Shown: positions 27,566-38,357, counted from the first letter of the stretch. The stretch: DNA of 64,000 bases from Dysgonamonadaceae bacterium (GCA_031275735.1 JAISOJ010000017.1:1-64000), one strand, 5' to 3'. Numbers and translations: made by a program. The notes: generated by a model not told the origin, from the sequence alone.

Positions 27566-30487
27566 TTAGAAATTTTGTAAGAAATCCGTTAAATTATTTT
27601 CTCTATTCAAATACAATTTTTTTCGTAACCGGTAACGGTGCATCTCCACACTTCGGAACGACATGTTTGATAACGGCGCTATATCTTTTGAACTCAGTCC
27701 CATTTTGAGGTAAGCGCACAATTTCAAATCGCTTTTGGAAAGCGAAGGAAACTGTTCTTTGAGCCTTTTCAGATAGTTTTCGTAAATCATATCGAAATTT
27801 TCGGCAAACTTCTTCCAATTATCGTCCCGCTCAATATTTTGCCTGATTTCCTGCTGCATATTTTGAAGACGTTTTTTTACCGTATGAATGAAATTTGCAG
27901 CATCTGATTTGTTTATTTCTTCATATATCTTTTCAATATTGTTATTTAATTCCAACAACATTTCGTTTTTACGGATGACATTCATTGTCGAATTAGCCAA
28001 TTCTTGCGATTTATGTCTCAATTCATAATGAAGCCGTTGATTTTTCAAGGCAACAATTTCTTGTTCCTTTTCCTTTGCATCGGCTTTGAATATTTTTTCC
28101 TGTTCCAACATTTCCTTTTCTTTTTGTATTTCCATTTCCCTGGCGCCTTTTTCCGACCTTCTTTTTATGTACAACAAGAGGAAGAACAGAGCCACAACAA
28201 ATAGACTAATATAGAGGATAATAAAAATTGTAGTTTCGTACCAGGGCGAAAGTATTGTAAACGAATAAGAAGTTTCGGCCGTTTTCGATTCCAGTAAATT
28301 ACGCGCTTTTACCCTGAAGGTATAATTTCCTTTAGGTAGTTTGGTATATTCCTTCGTGTTGGCGCTCGAATAAACAGACCAATCGGTATCGTAATTTTCT
28401 AGAATATAACTATAACTAATCGACTGATCATCGCGATATTCCGGAGCAACAAACTCGAAACGGATAGAATTATGCGCATATTCAAACAGTGTTGCTTTGC
28501 TATGATCTAATTGGAAACTACCTACCAAAGAATCTCCTTCATTAGTAATATATACGCTTCTTATAGATACTTTGAAGGACGCATTTGATTTTTTCATAAT
28601 TTGAGCTTTTTTAAGATCCAACCATGAAAAACCATCTTCCGTACTTACCAAAATATTGGAATTATCAATAGGATTAAAATTTTCAAATCCGATAAACAAT
28701 TTATTTTTCAAGTAAGAAAAAGAAGAAGTATCTATCCGGTAATTTCCGTTAGCCTCTTTGTAAGCTATTGCGAAATAATCGGGCGAAAGACACCAGATAT
28801 CCCCGGAAGGCATCACCGCCAAGCGGAGGGAGTAAGAATGAAAACCGAAAAGTTGTTCATATTTTTCCGCATGTTCCATTTTATTTTTTTCCGGATGGTA
28901 GCGGAAAAAACCGTCTTCATTTGAAATGATGATTTCATTATCTATTTTGACTAAGAAATTGTTTCGGTTTGTGAGTAATCCTTTGGAAGGATCAAACATC
29001 TCTACAGAAAAACGATCCATTTCTTCATTGAGCTTCAATTTGTAAAGTCCTTTCATCCAATGACAAAACCAAATATTTCCATCCGTATCTTCTTCAATCA
29101 TTCCGCCATGCTCATCAAATCCTTTGATCGTGCGAAAGTAAGTCCATCGATTATGCTCTTTTTTCAACAAGAAAAAACCCTTATACGAAGATCCCAGTAT
29201 GTAACCGGGATGCGATTGAAGTTGGATTAATTTCCATGTGCCGTCGATATACGGAATTTGTTCGGCTCGGTCGTCTTTGACAATAAATGTTCCCCGGTCT
29301 GCTCCGCAAAAAAGCGTGTGGTCAATTTCGCTCAAATGCCATACTTGTCCTACAATCGGATCGATCAGTTGTGTTTGAAAAGGATCCGGAGAAGTAGAAA
29401 CAGGAAAAGCAGTCATATACAAACCTTGATTTGTTCCCAGATACAACCGATTATTCCTCACTTGCGAACAATATCCTGTGCCATACAAACGATTGTTGCC
29501 GAAAAGATCATACATCGGCGAATAAATCATCACATAATCGATGCCTTTATCCAAGCCTAACCATAAATTCTTTTGTTTATCGAAAGCCATACTCAAGACC
29601 GTATTGTTTTGGAGACCTGAATTTACGTTGACAAAAATGGTTTCGTTGGTATGCAAATCTTTTATTACTACGCCGTTTCGTATCGTTCCTAATGCTAATT
29701 TTGAATCATTTATTTCGGCGCAAAAAATATGGTTTTCATAAAGAAAATTATCAATATCCGTGTGATAAGGTTTTATATTTTTGCCGTTGTACAGAAACAT
29801 GCCGTGAAGAACGGTAACGAAAAGAATATCTTGCTCATTGACAGGTAAGATAGAGCAAACTTTCTTATCTTTCAATAGTTCCCCGCCCGGCAAGGAGATA
29901 AACAAATCGCCATTTAAAGTTAATGCGCCGTCTTCCATGGTCGATATCACTAAGATATCGTAAACCATTCCGGAACATTCGATTTTATGAGGAACATTCA
30001 GCTTTTTTATGCGGTCGCCTTTCATTCGGAATACTTCTCGGTCTCCCTGAAAAAAGAAAGATTCGCTGTTCCGGTGAATATGCCAGATTTCATTGAAATT
30101 TACATCTGCGGGAGGTAAATTATCCGCTATAGAATGATATTTCAGCAATCCGCACTTGTCTCGATAGTAGTATCCGAATTCGTTGAAAGCGCCGGCATAA
30201 ATCCGGTCTTCCTCTTCATCGTAGAGCAAAGAACGGGTATTAGTTTGATTTTTAATCGGATAAATATTCCAGTGATACCCATCGTATTCAAGTAAACCGC
30301 TGTTGTTGGCAAAATACATCCAATTGTTCTGATGTTGAATAATATCCCAGTTTTGCGTTCCCGCATTAGACTCTTTCCTTGAAAAATTATGCACCATAGG
30401 GTAGATGGCAAAGACGCACTCCGGAATAAAAAAAAATGCCCAAAACAAGATAAAGCCCTTTTTCATTTTTTGATATTTCATATCCAC
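27566..30487 (-). CDS. SusR-like propeller/Y_Y_Y/LuxR-HTH transmembrane regulator
   Basis: This 973-residue one-component sensor-regulator has a signal peptide (FILFWAFFFIPECVFA), a long two-component-regulator-propeller domain with repeated W-x-x-x-x-x-G-L-x-K-type blades and a Y_Y_Y domain (YILENYDTDWSVY, LPKGNYTFRVKARN). Then come a single membrane helix (IILYISLFVVALFFLLLYI), a coiled coil of about 100 residues and a LuxR-type helix-turn-helix ending in SFRSVEMHRYRLRKKL. It lacks histidine kinase and receiver domains, so it is not a hybrid two-component system. It is divergent from the GH3-SusCD-GH16 genes and probably senses a glucan oligosaccharide in the periplasm. Confidence 0.88.
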   Translation of the reverse strand: MDMKYQKMKKGFILFWAFFFIPECVFAIYPMVHNFSRKESNAGTQNWDIIQHQNNWMYFANNSGLLEYDGYHWNIYPIKNQTNTRSLLYDEEEDRIYAGAFNEFGYYYRDKCGLLKYHSIADNLPPADVNFNEIWHIHRNSESFFFQGDREVFRMKGDRIKKLNVPHKIECSGMVYDILVISTMEDGALTLNGDLFISLPGGELLKDKKVCSILPVNEQDILFVTVLHGMFLYNGKNIKPYHTDIDNFLYENHIFCAEINDSKLALGTIRNGVVIKDLHTNETIFVNVNSGLQNNTVLSMAFDKQKNLWLGLDKGIDYVMIYSPMYDLFGNNRLYGTGYCSQVRNNRLYLGTNQGLYMTAFPVSTSPDPFQTQLIDPIVGQVWHLSEIDHTLFCGADRGTFIVKDDRAEQIPYIDGTWKLIQLQSHPGYILGSSYKGFFLLKKEHNRWTYFRTIKGFDEHGGMIEEDTDGNIWFCHWMKGLYKLKLNEEMDRFSVEMFDPSKGLLTNRNNFLVKIDNEIIISNEDGFFRYHPEKNKMEHAEKYEQLFGFHSYSLRLAVMPSGDIWCLSPDYFAIAYKEANGNYRIDTSSFSYLKNKLFIGFENFNPIDNSNILVSTEDGFSWLDLKKAQIMKKSNASFKVSIRSVYITNEGDSLVGSFQLDHSKATLFEYAHNSIRFEFVAPEYRDDQSISYSYILENYDTDWSVYSSANTKEYTKLPKGNYTFRVKARNLLESKTAETSYSFTILSPWYETTIFIILYISLFVVALFFLLLYIKRRSEKGAREMEIQKEKEMLEQEKIFKADAKEKEQEIVALKNQRLHYELRHKSQELANSTMNVIRKNEMLLELNNNIEKIYEEINKSDAANFIHTVKKRLQNMQQEIRQNIERDDNWKKFAENFDMIYENYLKRLKEQFPSLSKSDLKLCAYLKMGLSSKDIAPLSNMSFRSVEMHRYRLRKKLYLNRENNLTDFLQNF

Positions 30488-30837
30488 ACAATATTAGAGC
30501 CTAAATTTTACTTTTTTTTTTCGTTAAATTCACTTGTGAAATATGTTATACAGCATATTGTATTTTAATATATTAATTTATAACGATTTAAAAATTATAA
30601 TGTAGAATTAATGTTGAGTTTTTTATAGGGCTTTTATGAATTATTGTGAAGGTTTTTATTAGGATTAATCATAAATAAACTCTATTTTTGTAGAATATTT
30701 AAGTGCGTATAGTAAGTGCAATTTAATCCTAAAAATATAATGAAAAACATTCATATGTCATTCGCCATTGTTCAAAAAATAAATTTATGAAACAATCCTC
30801 ATAATGTGTGCGGAATGTTCCCTGTAAAAATATATTA
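30488..30837. promoter_or_regulatory. Divergent control region between the regulator and the GH3 gene
   Basis: This 350-bp AT-rich spacer must hold the promoters of both flanking transcripts. TATTTTTG at 30683-30690 on the plus strand matches the -7 consensus and lies about 150 bp before the GH3 start, with no clear -33 TTTG. The operator of the SusR-like regulator is expected here, but I see no obvious dyad. Confidence 0.45.
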
Positions 30838-33111
30838 ATGATGAAACACAAGAAATTTGTAACAAAAGATCTATTTCAGCTTGCAAATCAGTGGCTCGGA
30901 ATTTTGTCTTTCCTCTTTTTAATTGCCTGCGGCGATCAATCGATCAACGATCCCGTAGAAAAGAAAGTAAGCGGCTTGTTATCCAAAATGACTTTGGAAG
31001 AAAAAATCGGGCAACTGATACAACAGAACTCCGAAGGGTATTCCGACAACAAGATCGGGCAGATCAAAAACAGCGCTATCGGCTCTATCCTGAACGAAAC
31101 AAACCCGGAAACAATCAATGCTTTGCAGAAAATCGCCGTCGAAGAAAGCCGTTTAGGCATTCCCATTCTTTTTGGCCGCGACGTCATTCACGGTTTCAAA
31201 ACCATTTTTCCCGTTCCATTGGGACAGGGCGCATCCTGGAATCCGCAAATAGTAGAAGAAGGTGCCCGGATAGCCGCTATCGAAGCCGCTTCGACCGGTA
31301 TTCGCTGGACATTCGCTCCAATGCTGGATATTGGCCGCGACCAACGCTGGGGACGCATCGTTGAAGGATTCGGCGAAGATCCTTACCTGACTTCCGCTTT
31401 GGGCGCCGCCATGATCCGCGGATTTCAGGGCGAACGATTAAACGATCCGACCTCCCTGGCTGCCTGTGCCAAGCACTTTGCCGGTTACGGCGCAGCAGAA
31501 GGCGGACGCGATTACAACACGTCTATCATTTCCGGCGAACAGTTGAGAAACACGTATTTACCCCCGTTCAAAGCGGCTGTCGATGCAGGAGCGGCCACGT
31601 TCATGGTCTCTTTCAATGAAATCAACGGCGTACCCAATTCGGGAAACCCCTGGCTTACTCAACAACTCCTTCGGAAAGAATGGGGATACGACGGCATGGT
31701 GGTAAGCGACTGGAACTCCGTCGGCGAAATGATCAATCACGGATATGTAAAAGATCCGGAAGAAGCCGCGCTGGTAGCATTAAAAGCCGGAATAGACATG
31801 GATATGGAAAATCATGTTTTCTCTCATTTGACTAATTTAGTGAAAAACAAAAAAATAAAAGAATCGGAAATTGACGAAGCCGTCCGGAGAGTATTAAGGC
31901 TCAAATTCAAACTGGGACTTTTCGAAAATCCGTATCTTGCAACTACGCAGCCCGTTTTCTACGCGGAAGAACATTTGGCCATTGCCCAAAAAGCCGCCGT
32001 AGAAAGCGTCGTATTGCTGAAAAATGAAAATAATCTCCTGCCATTGGCCAATACAATTAAATCGGTAGCCGTGATCGGCCCAATGGCCGATGCTCCGCAC
32101 GATCAGTTGGGAACCTGGGTGTTCGACGGAGAAAAATCCCATACCGTCACGCCGTTGACAACGCTCCGCGAAGAATACGGATCAACATTGAAAATCAACT
32201 ACGCTCAGGGACTTAACTTCAGCCGCGACAAGGATACCAAACAATTTGCCCAAGCAATCGCTGCCGCCAAAGCCAGCGACGCCGTTCTGTTCTTTGCCGG
32301 CGAAGAAGCCATCCTTTCAGGAGAAGCCCACAGCCGCGCCGACATTTCCCTGCCCGGCGCACAAAAAGAATTATTGGCCGAAGTCGCCAAAACGGGAAAA
32401 CCCATTGTATTGATTGTTATGGCAGGCAGAACCACCGAAATCTACAAAGAATTGCCGCTGGTAAACGCCTGTCTTTTCTCCTTTCATCCCGGAACGATGG
32501 GCGGACCGGCACTGGTGGATTTGATTTTTGGAAAAGCCGTTCCTTCGGGAAAACTTCCGGTTACTTATCCCAAAATGGTTGGTCAAAGTCCCATCTATTA
32601 TAACCATAAAAATACAGGACGTCCGCCCGTAGGCAATATAGAAAATATCGACGACATCCCGTTGGAAGCAGGACAGGTATCGTTGGGAAACACCAGTCAT
32701 TACCTGGACGCAGGGAAAGATCCGCTGTTCCCGTTCGGTTACGGGCTTTCATACACCACTTTCCAATACAGCGATTTGAAACTTTCCGCCAAGGAGATAG
32801 GAAAAGATGAACAACTCGTTGCCTCTTGTGTGGTTACGAATACAGGAACGTTCGAAGGCGCAGAAACCGTTCAATTATATATCCGCGATTGGGTTGGCTC
32901 TATCACCCGTCCGGTGAAAGAACTGAAAGCCTTTGACAAAATCACGCTGAAAGCGGGAGAATCCCGTACCGTTTCGTTCACGCTGACTGCCGACGATTTG
33001 AAATTCTGGAACAACGACAATCAACAACTGCTGGAAGCCGGCGATTTCACCCTATGGATCGGACCAAACAGCGCCGAAGGATTGGAAACAAACTTCAAAC
33101 TAAAAGAGTAG
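30838..33111 (+). CDS. bglX: GH3 beta-glucosidase lipoprotein
   Basis: This 757-residue glycoside hydrolase removes glucose from the non-reducing end of beta-glucan oligosaccharides. The signal peptide ends in a lipobox (FLFLIACGDQ), so the enzyme is lipid-anchored. The GH3 N-terminal barrel has GRDVIHGFKTIFP, GRDQRWGRIVEGFGEDPYL and KHFAGYGAAEGGRDYN. The nucleophile is Asp291 in MVVSDW. The GH3 C domain and a fibronectin-III-like end follow. The start is one of the two adjacent ATGs at 30838 and 30841; the GTG at 30808 is less likely. Activity on beta-1,3 or beta-1,6 linkages cannot be read from the sequence. Confidence 0.93.
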   Translation: MMKHKKFVTKDLFQLANQWLGILSFLFLIACGDQSINDPVEKKVSGLLSKMTLEEKIGQLIQQNSEGYSDNKIGQIKNSAIGSILNETNPETINALQKIAVEESRLGIPILFGRDVIHGFKTIFPVPLGQGASWNPQIVEEGARIAAIEAASTGIRWTFAPMLDIGRDQRWGRIVEGFGEDPYLTSALGAAMIRGFQGERLNDPTSLAACAKHFAGYGAAEGGRDYNTSIISGEQLRNTYLPPFKAAVDAGAATFMVSFNEINGVPNSGNPWLTQQLLRKEWGYDGMVVSDWNSVGEMINHGYVKDPEEAALVALKAGIDMDMENHVFSHLTNLVKNKKIKESEIDEAVRRVLRLKFKLGLFENPYLATTQPVFYAEEHLAIAQKAAVESVVLLKNENNLLPLANTIKSVAVIGPMADAPHDQLGTWVFDGEKSHTVTPLTTLREEYGSTLKINYAQGLNFSRDKDTKQFAQAIAAAKASDAVLFFAGEEAILSGEAHSRADISLPGAQKELLAEVAKTGKPIVLIVMAGRTTEIYKELPLVNACLFSFHPGTMGGPALVDLIFGKAVPSGKLPVTYPKMVGQSPIYYNHKNTGRPPVGNIENIDDIPLEAGQVSLGNTSHYLDAGKDPLFPFGYGLSYTTFQYSDLKLSAKEIGKDEQLVASCVVTNTGTFEGAETVQLYIRDWVGSITRPVKELKAFDKITLKAGESRTVSFTLTADDLKFWNNDNQQLLEAGDFTLWIGPNSAEGLETNFKLKE

Positions 33112-33236
33112 ATATTTATTGATTAATCTTTTATTTAATTACATTCATGAAAAAACAAGCATGCGCATCGGTTGTGTTTTTTGAACGTTGGAAAAGTTTT
33201 TTTAACGTTGTAGATTTGTGTATGTCAGACATTTAC

Positions 33237-33290
<54 letters not shown>

Positions 33291-33328
33291 CTCGCGCGCG
33301 TAATTTATATAAAGAATATCACATATCC

Positions 33329-33373
33329 AAACACAGCTTGCCCCCTTATACGGGGAGGCAAGCTGTGTTTTTT
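33329..33373 (+). terminator. Strong intrinsic terminator after the GH3 gene
   Basis: AAACACAGCTTGCC (33329-33342) pairs perfectly over 14 bp with 33357-33370. Further C:G pairs extend it toward the loop, and a run of six T follows (33368-33373). It separates the GH3 transcript from susC. Confidence 0.85.
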
Positions 33374-33425
33374 GTACCCTTGCCGGATTCATGCTTGCAA
33401 AACCCCGGCACGATAATGACTTATC

Positions 33426-33460
33426 CATAACTCATAATTCATAACTCATAATTTATAATT
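33426..33460. repeat. Tandem heptamer array in front of susC (CATAACT family)
   Basis: Five 7-bp units run without a gap: CATAACT, CATAATT, CATAACT, CATAATT, TATAATT. They end 39 bp before the susC start. The same heptamers, inverted, follow murE at 53201-53228, and related ones precede ftsW at 55954-56002. Confidence 0.85.
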
Positions 33461-33499
33461 CACAGTAATATTGGTTTTTAAATTTTAAATTTTTTACGC

Positions 33500-36400
33500 A
33501 TGAAAAAAAATCTTTTAAGTTTCCTGTTGCTTTTATTCCTGTTGGGGAATATGGCAGCGCAGAACACCTCCATCAGAGGGGTAGTTCGATCGGCCACTGA
33601 TTCAGAGCCGTTGATTGGAGTAAGTGTAATGGTAAAAGGGACGTCAAACGGTACCGTAACGGACATAGATGGCGCCTTTACCCTTTCGGTTCGACAGGGA
33701 GATGTGCTGACGTTTAATTATTTGGGCTATCAAACGCAGGAAATCCCGGTTGGAAACCAGACTGTTTTTGATGTAGCGATGCAGGAAGACGATCAAGTCC
33801 TGGACGAGGTCGTTGTCATCGGTTACGGAGTTCAGAAGAAGAGCCTTGTATCGGGCGCTATTACAAAGGTAACATCAGCCGACCTTGAAAAAGCAATGCC
33901 GACTCGCCTGGAAGACGTATTGAACGGTAGAGTTGCCGGATTGGCAGTTATGCAGAGCAACGGGCAACCGGGCGCCGGATCCGATATGCTAATTCGCGGC
34001 ATCGGCTCCGTAAACAATTCCAGTCCGCTGTATGTTGTTGACGGGATGCAAATCGAAGGCAGCATCTCTTACCTCAACCCGAAAGACATTGCCTCTGTCG
34101 AAGTATTAAAAGATGCAGCCTCGGCTGCCATATACGGTACACGCGGTGCAAACGGCGTTATCATTATCAATACCAAACAGGGCGAAAAAGGCAAAAAAAT
34201 CATTAACTACGACTTCTCCTACGGCTGGCAAAATCCGTGGAAGAAAAGGGAAGTTCTCAATGCCCGGGAATATATGACATTGATGAACGAAATGCAGGTG
34301 AACGACGGCAACATGATTCGATTTACAGCCGATGAGATTGCCAACGCCCAAACCACCGACTGGCAGAACGAAGTTTTCAATTACGACGCCCCCATTGTCA
34401 ATCACAACGTAAGTATGACCGGAGGAAGCGAAACAAATTCCTATGCTTTTTCGTTCGGCTATTTGAATCAGGAAGGTATCGTAGGCGGTAATTACGGAAA
34501 ATCGAATCTGGAACGCTACAATTTCCGCATCAACGACAAACAAACGGTATTTGAAACGGATACCCGTAATTTCCTCAACCGCCTGAAAGTAGGCGTAAAT
34601 CTGGGATACACGCATGGAAGCAACACAGGCATCGAAGCAAACAGCGAGTTCGGTTCGGTTCTGGGCAGTGCAATGGTTTTTGCCCCTCACCTGCCTGTTT
34701 ACGCAAGCGATCCCGATGCGACACTGAGCGCTTATCCCAATGCGGTGAAAGATAAAAACGGAAAAGTATTCACGATTCCGCTTGCCTCCGATAAATATCA
34801 GGAAATCGGCAATCCCGTTGCCATGCTCAACAATACCGCCCAATATCAAATCAATGAAGAAGACGTATTTGTCGGCGGCGTATGGGGCGAACTCGATATA
34901 TGGAAAGGGCTGAAATTCCATACCGGTTATTCCGTCGACATGTCGTTCTGGGGAAACAACGGTTACAATATGCCCTATTATATAGCGCCGCAAGGCAAAC
35001 ATATCGACGATTTGGAACACTCCAACATCTATGGAGAAAAAAACAAACGCTTCACCTGGCAAACCGAAAATTATTTGTCGTGGACAGAAACGTTTGCTGA
35101 TAAGCACAACGTTGAAGTCATGCTGGGCCAGTCGGCGCTGAAGACTACAACCAACCAGATTGGCGGTTCGCGCGGCGTGCCTCTTTTCGACGAACACGAT
35201 TTACTGCTTTCCATGAATAATACCCTTGCCGACAACACCTATTACAATGTTTACGGGTATTATAACGGCGGAGAGGTAAATTTCTATGCGCTGGCTTCGT
35301 ATTTCGGACGTTTCAACTACAATTTCGACGAACGGTACATCCTTTCCGCCTCACTCCGCCGCGACGGATCGTCCCGTTTCGGACCCGACAAAAAATGGGG
35401 CTTGTTTCCGGCCGTATCCGCAGCGTGGAACATCCTGAACGAGCCGTACATTTACAATAAACCGCAATGGATGGAAGCAGCCAAATTGCGTGCAAGCTGG
35501 GGACGCAACGGTAACGACCGGATTGGCGATTTGAGATACATGACAAACTATGCCCGCGGAGGCGCTTACGATTACTATTTCGGCGGCGGTTTCGACCCTG
35601 CAACAAATTCCTGGACAGGCTCGCGCGTTTCGGGTGTACAACCCGGCGCCATCGAAAACCGCCTGCTCGCATGGGAAGAGTCCGAACAAATCAATATCGG
35701 TTTCGACCTGCTCTTGTGGCGCGGTGCATTCAATTTCTCTTTCGACGGGTACAAAAAATCAACTATCGGCATGTTGCAAACAGCTATCATTGCCCCTTCG
35801 ACAGGGCAAGGCGCGCCGATCGGCAACGTCGGCTCCATGTCCAACAAGGGGTTTGAAATAAACGCCGGCTACAAAGGCAGAATAGGAAAATTCAATTTTT
35901 TTGTCGATGCAAACGCCACCTATGTCAAGACCGTTTTGGATAAATATGCCAACGCAACCGGTATTCAAACCAATATCGAAAATCAGGGCAATACCGGCGT
36001 CGGCGAATATATGCGCGGACAAACAGGCGAAGTTTATCCTTTCTTCTTCGGTTTGAAAACCGACGGATTGTTCCAGACAACCGACGAGATAAACAATTAT
36101 ACTTATACAACCGTCGACGAAGCAACCGGACTGGAAACAACCCAACTGATTCAACCCAATGCCCGCCCCGGCGATATCCGTTTTGTGGATACCAATAATG
36201 ACGGACAAATTACGGCTGCCGATAAAGTTAAAATCGGTAAACCGATGCCCGATTACCTGTTCGGCGTCACAATCGGCGGCGACTGGAAAGGATTCGACTT
36301 TAACCTGTTCTTCAAGAGTGCGATCGGTTTCCAAATTTTCGACTATGCACAACGGGGCGACGTTACGGCGCTGAACCGTCCGGCATGGATACTTCAACGC

Positions 36401-36718
36401 TGGCATGGAGAAGGAACTTCAAACACTGTGCCCCGCATGACGGCGGAAAATCCGAACGGCAACTACAATTCTTCGGACATGTATTTGAAAGACGGTTCGT
36501 ATCTCCGGTTGAAAACGGCGCAAATCGGATATACGCTGCCCTCGCAGTATACTCAAAAAATATCGGTACAGAAATTGCGTCTATATGTTGCAGCATACAA
36601 CCTCCTGACCTTTACCGGTTACGACGGTTTCGATATAGAAATGGGAAGTCACAGTGTGGACAGGGGTATTTATCCCCAGGCACGTACTGTTGCATTAGGA
36701 GCAAGCATTACTTTCTAA
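33500..36718 (+). CDS. susC: SusC/RagA-family TonB-dependent outer-membrane transporter
   Basis: This 1072-residue outer-membrane channel imports oligosaccharides with its SusD lid, powered by TonB. It has a signal peptide (LLSFLLLLFLLGNMAAQ) and a carboxypeptidase-regulatory-like domain with SIRGVVRSATDSEPLIGVSV. The TonB-box region and plug contain VVVIGYGVQKKS and PLYVVDGMQIEG. The plug continues with LKDAASAAIYGTRGANGVI, and a 22-strand-type barrel ends in GASITF. The length is normal and no frameshift is seen. It starts the susCD-lipoprotein-GH16 operon. Confidence 0.96.
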   Translation: MKKNLLSFLLLLFLLGNMAAQNTSIRGVVRSATDSEPLIGVSVMVKGTSNGTVTDIDGAFTLSVRQGDVLTFNYLGYQTQEIPVGNQTVFDVAMQEDDQVLDEVVVIGYGVQKKSLVSGAITKVTSADLEKAMPTRLEDVLNGRVAGLAVMQSNGQPGAGSDMLIRGIGSVNNSSPLYVVDGMQIEGSISYLNPKDIASVEVLKDAASAAIYGTRGANGVIIINTKQGEKGKKIINYDFSYGWQNPWKKREVLNAREYMTLMNEMQVNDGNMIRFTADEIANAQTTDWQNEVFNYDAPIVNHNVSMTGGSETNSYAFSFGYLNQEGIVGGNYGKSNLERYNFRINDKQTVFETDTRNFLNRLKVGVNLGYTHGSNTGIEANSEFGSVLGSAMVFAPHLPVYASDPDATLSAYPNAVKDKNGKVFTIPLASDKYQEIGNPVAMLNNTAQYQINEEDVFVGGVWGELDIWKGLKFHTGYSVDMSFWGNNGYNMPYYIAPQGKHIDDLEHSNIYGEKNKRFTWQTENYLSWTETFADKHNVEVMLGQSALKTTTNQIGGSRGVPLFDEHDLLLSMNNTLADNTYYNVYGYYNGGEVNFYALASYFGRFNYNFDERYILSASLRRDGSSRFGPDKKWGLFPAVSAAWNILNEPYIYNKPQWMEAAKLRASWGRNGNDRIGDLRYMTNYARGGAYDYYFGGGFDPATNSWTGSRVSGVQPGAIENRLLAWEESEQINIGFDLLLWRGAFNFSFDGYKKSTIGMLQTAIIAPSTGQGAPIGNVGSMSNKGFEINAGYKGRIGKFNFFVDANATYVKTVLDKYANATGIQTNIENQGNTGVGEYMRGQTGEVYPFFFGLKTDGLFQTTDEINNYTYTTVDEATGLETTQLIQPNARPGDIRFVDTNNDGQITAADKVKIGKPMPDYLFGVTIGGDWKGFDFNLFFKSAIGFQIFDYAQRGDVTALNRPAWILQRWHGEGTSNTVPRMTAENPNGNYNSSDMYLKDGSYLRLKTAQIGYTLPSQYTQKISVQKLRLYVAAYNLLTFTGYDGFDIEMGSHSVDRGIYPQARTVALGASITF

Positions 36719-36746
36719 ATTTATATTCATTAAAAAAAACAATAAA

Positions 36747-38357
36747 ATGAAAACGTTAAAAATTTTATTTATAACAATCATAACCGCAGGATTTTTCAGT
36801 TCCTGCAATGACGAGTTTCTGACGGCAAGTTCCACCAACTCAAAACCATACGGAACGGAACCGATAACAGAGGAAAGTGTTAATGAAAACTTGGCTGCCG
36901 CTTATCACATCTTGTTGCGCGACAATTATGCAAGCGGATACAACAGTACGATATTTACTTCCGACCTCCGTTCCGACGATGTTTTCAAGGGCGGCGGCGA
37001 CGCTGCCGATCAACAGCAATTCGAAAATCTGGCTACATTTACCTGCGACCCGTCCCTCAATCTGGGCGGCTTTTGGGAGTTGTATTACAGGGGAGTTGCC
37101 CGCTGCAACGAAACAATAGCCAATGCCGATCAATTTATTGCCGCAGGAACAGGCAACCTGGATTTGGTTTCGCAATACAAGGAAGAAGCCATTTTCCTGC
37201 GTGCCTATTACATGTACTGGATTTGGTTAAACTGGGGCAATGTTCCCTATCCCAAACAATTAGTTACTCAAGAAACCGAGTTTATCGCCGTACAGTACAC
37301 TGCCGACGAAGTCTATAACCATTTAATGGAAGACATAGCCGAATGTGAAAGAATCGGTAAGCTGGGGCTGAAATCGCCCGAAATCGGCCGCACAAACCTC
37401 GCTGCTGTCTATATGCTTAAAGCCGCTATTGTAATGTATCAGAAAGACAATTCGAAATACAACGAAGTAGCCGCAAACATGGCTGCAATTATCAAAAGCG
37501 AGGATTATGACCTGATGAACAACTTTGACGAAATGTGGTTGCAGGAAAACGAGTTTTGCAAGGAAAACATCTTTGAATCCAATATGGGTTCCGGCGAATT
37601 GGACTGGAGCGGATCCGCAGGCAATCCCTATGGTATGGGCACCAACCTGCCGTGTTATCTTTCGCCGCGTTCATTGAACGATCCTTCGGGCGTATTTGAA
37701 GGCGGATGGTGCTTTGCGCCGGTTCGCCCGTATCTTTACAAGCTGACAGGCGACGCCGTTGACAGCGACGGAAAACAGCCGATTTTCGAAGCAAACGACG
37801 TCAGACGTGAAGCTTCCATTAATCACTGGTCGTTTGCTGCCGGCGAATACTCGCCGGGCTATCAAGACACAAGAGGCTACTTCCTGCGCAAATATGCCGC
37901 CCGCAAGGGTTACAGTGTGTCCGGAGAGATAACGTTGAACTATTGCAACAACGTGCGTATTTACCGCTACGCCGAAACACTGCTCAACTATGCCGAACTG
38001 GTCGGCGTACTCGGAGCCGGCGCATCGGGCGGCGTTACCGCACAAAGCTGTCTGGACAAGGTACGCTCGCGTGCCGGTGTCGGCTCCGTTCCAGTCAATC
38101 AGGACAATATCGAAAAAGAACGTCATCGCGAATTTATCGGCGAAGGCAAACGCTACTGGGATTTGGTGCGCTGGGGAAAAGCGGCACAAACACTGACCGA
38201 AGACTTTCTTCAACCGTCGCTTAGCGGAAGCGGGAGCGAATCGACTTTCAGGTGGAAACGTACATGGACGGAAAAAAACAAATATCTGCCCATTCCCAAA
38301 GAAGAAGTGGACGCCCGCTTGGGTACCGCTTACGAAATTATTCAAAATCTGTATTAA
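36747..38357 (+). CDS. susD: SusD/RagB-family surface glycan-binding lipoprotein
   Basis: This 536-residue lipoprotein forms the lid on the SusC barrel. The signal peptide ends in a lipobox at FFSSCND. The protein has the TPR-like helices of the family, with EEAIFLRAYYMYWIWLNWGNVP and the C-terminal RHREFIGEGKRYWDLVRWGKA signature. A YLPIPKEEVDA motif lies near the end. It lies 28 bp after susC and partners it. Ligand residues cannot be identified by eye. Confidence 0.95.
   Translation: MKTLKILFITIITAGFFSSCNDEFLTASSTNSKPYGTEPITEESVNENLAAAYHILLRDNYASGYNSTIFTSDLRSDDVFKGGGDAADQQQFENLATFTCDPSLNLGGFWELYYRGVARCNETIANADQFIAAGTGNLDLVSQYKEEAIFLRAYYMYWIWLNWGNVPYPKQLVTQETEFIAVQYTADEVYNHLMEDIAECERIGKLGLKSPEIGRTNLAAVYMLKAAIVMYQKDNSKYNEVAANMAAIIKSEDYDLMNNFDEMWLQENEFCKENIFESNMGSGELDWSGSAGNPYGMGTNLPCYLSPRSLNDPSGVFEGGWCFAPVRPYLYKLTGDAVDSDGKQPIFEANDVRREASINHWSFAAGEYSPGYQDTRGYFLRKYAARKGYSVSGEITLNYCNNVRIYRYAETLLNYAELVGVLGAGASGGVTAQSCLDKVRSRAGVGSVPVNQDNIEKERHREFIGEGKRYWDLVRWGKAAQTLTEDFLQPSLSGSGSESTFRWKRTWTEKNKYLPIPKEEVDARLGTAYEIIQNLY

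Noticed and set aside
34106-35197. 363-codon minus-strand frame inside susC
   Set aside because: Shadow frame of an intact SusC gene, low-complexity composition and no start context.
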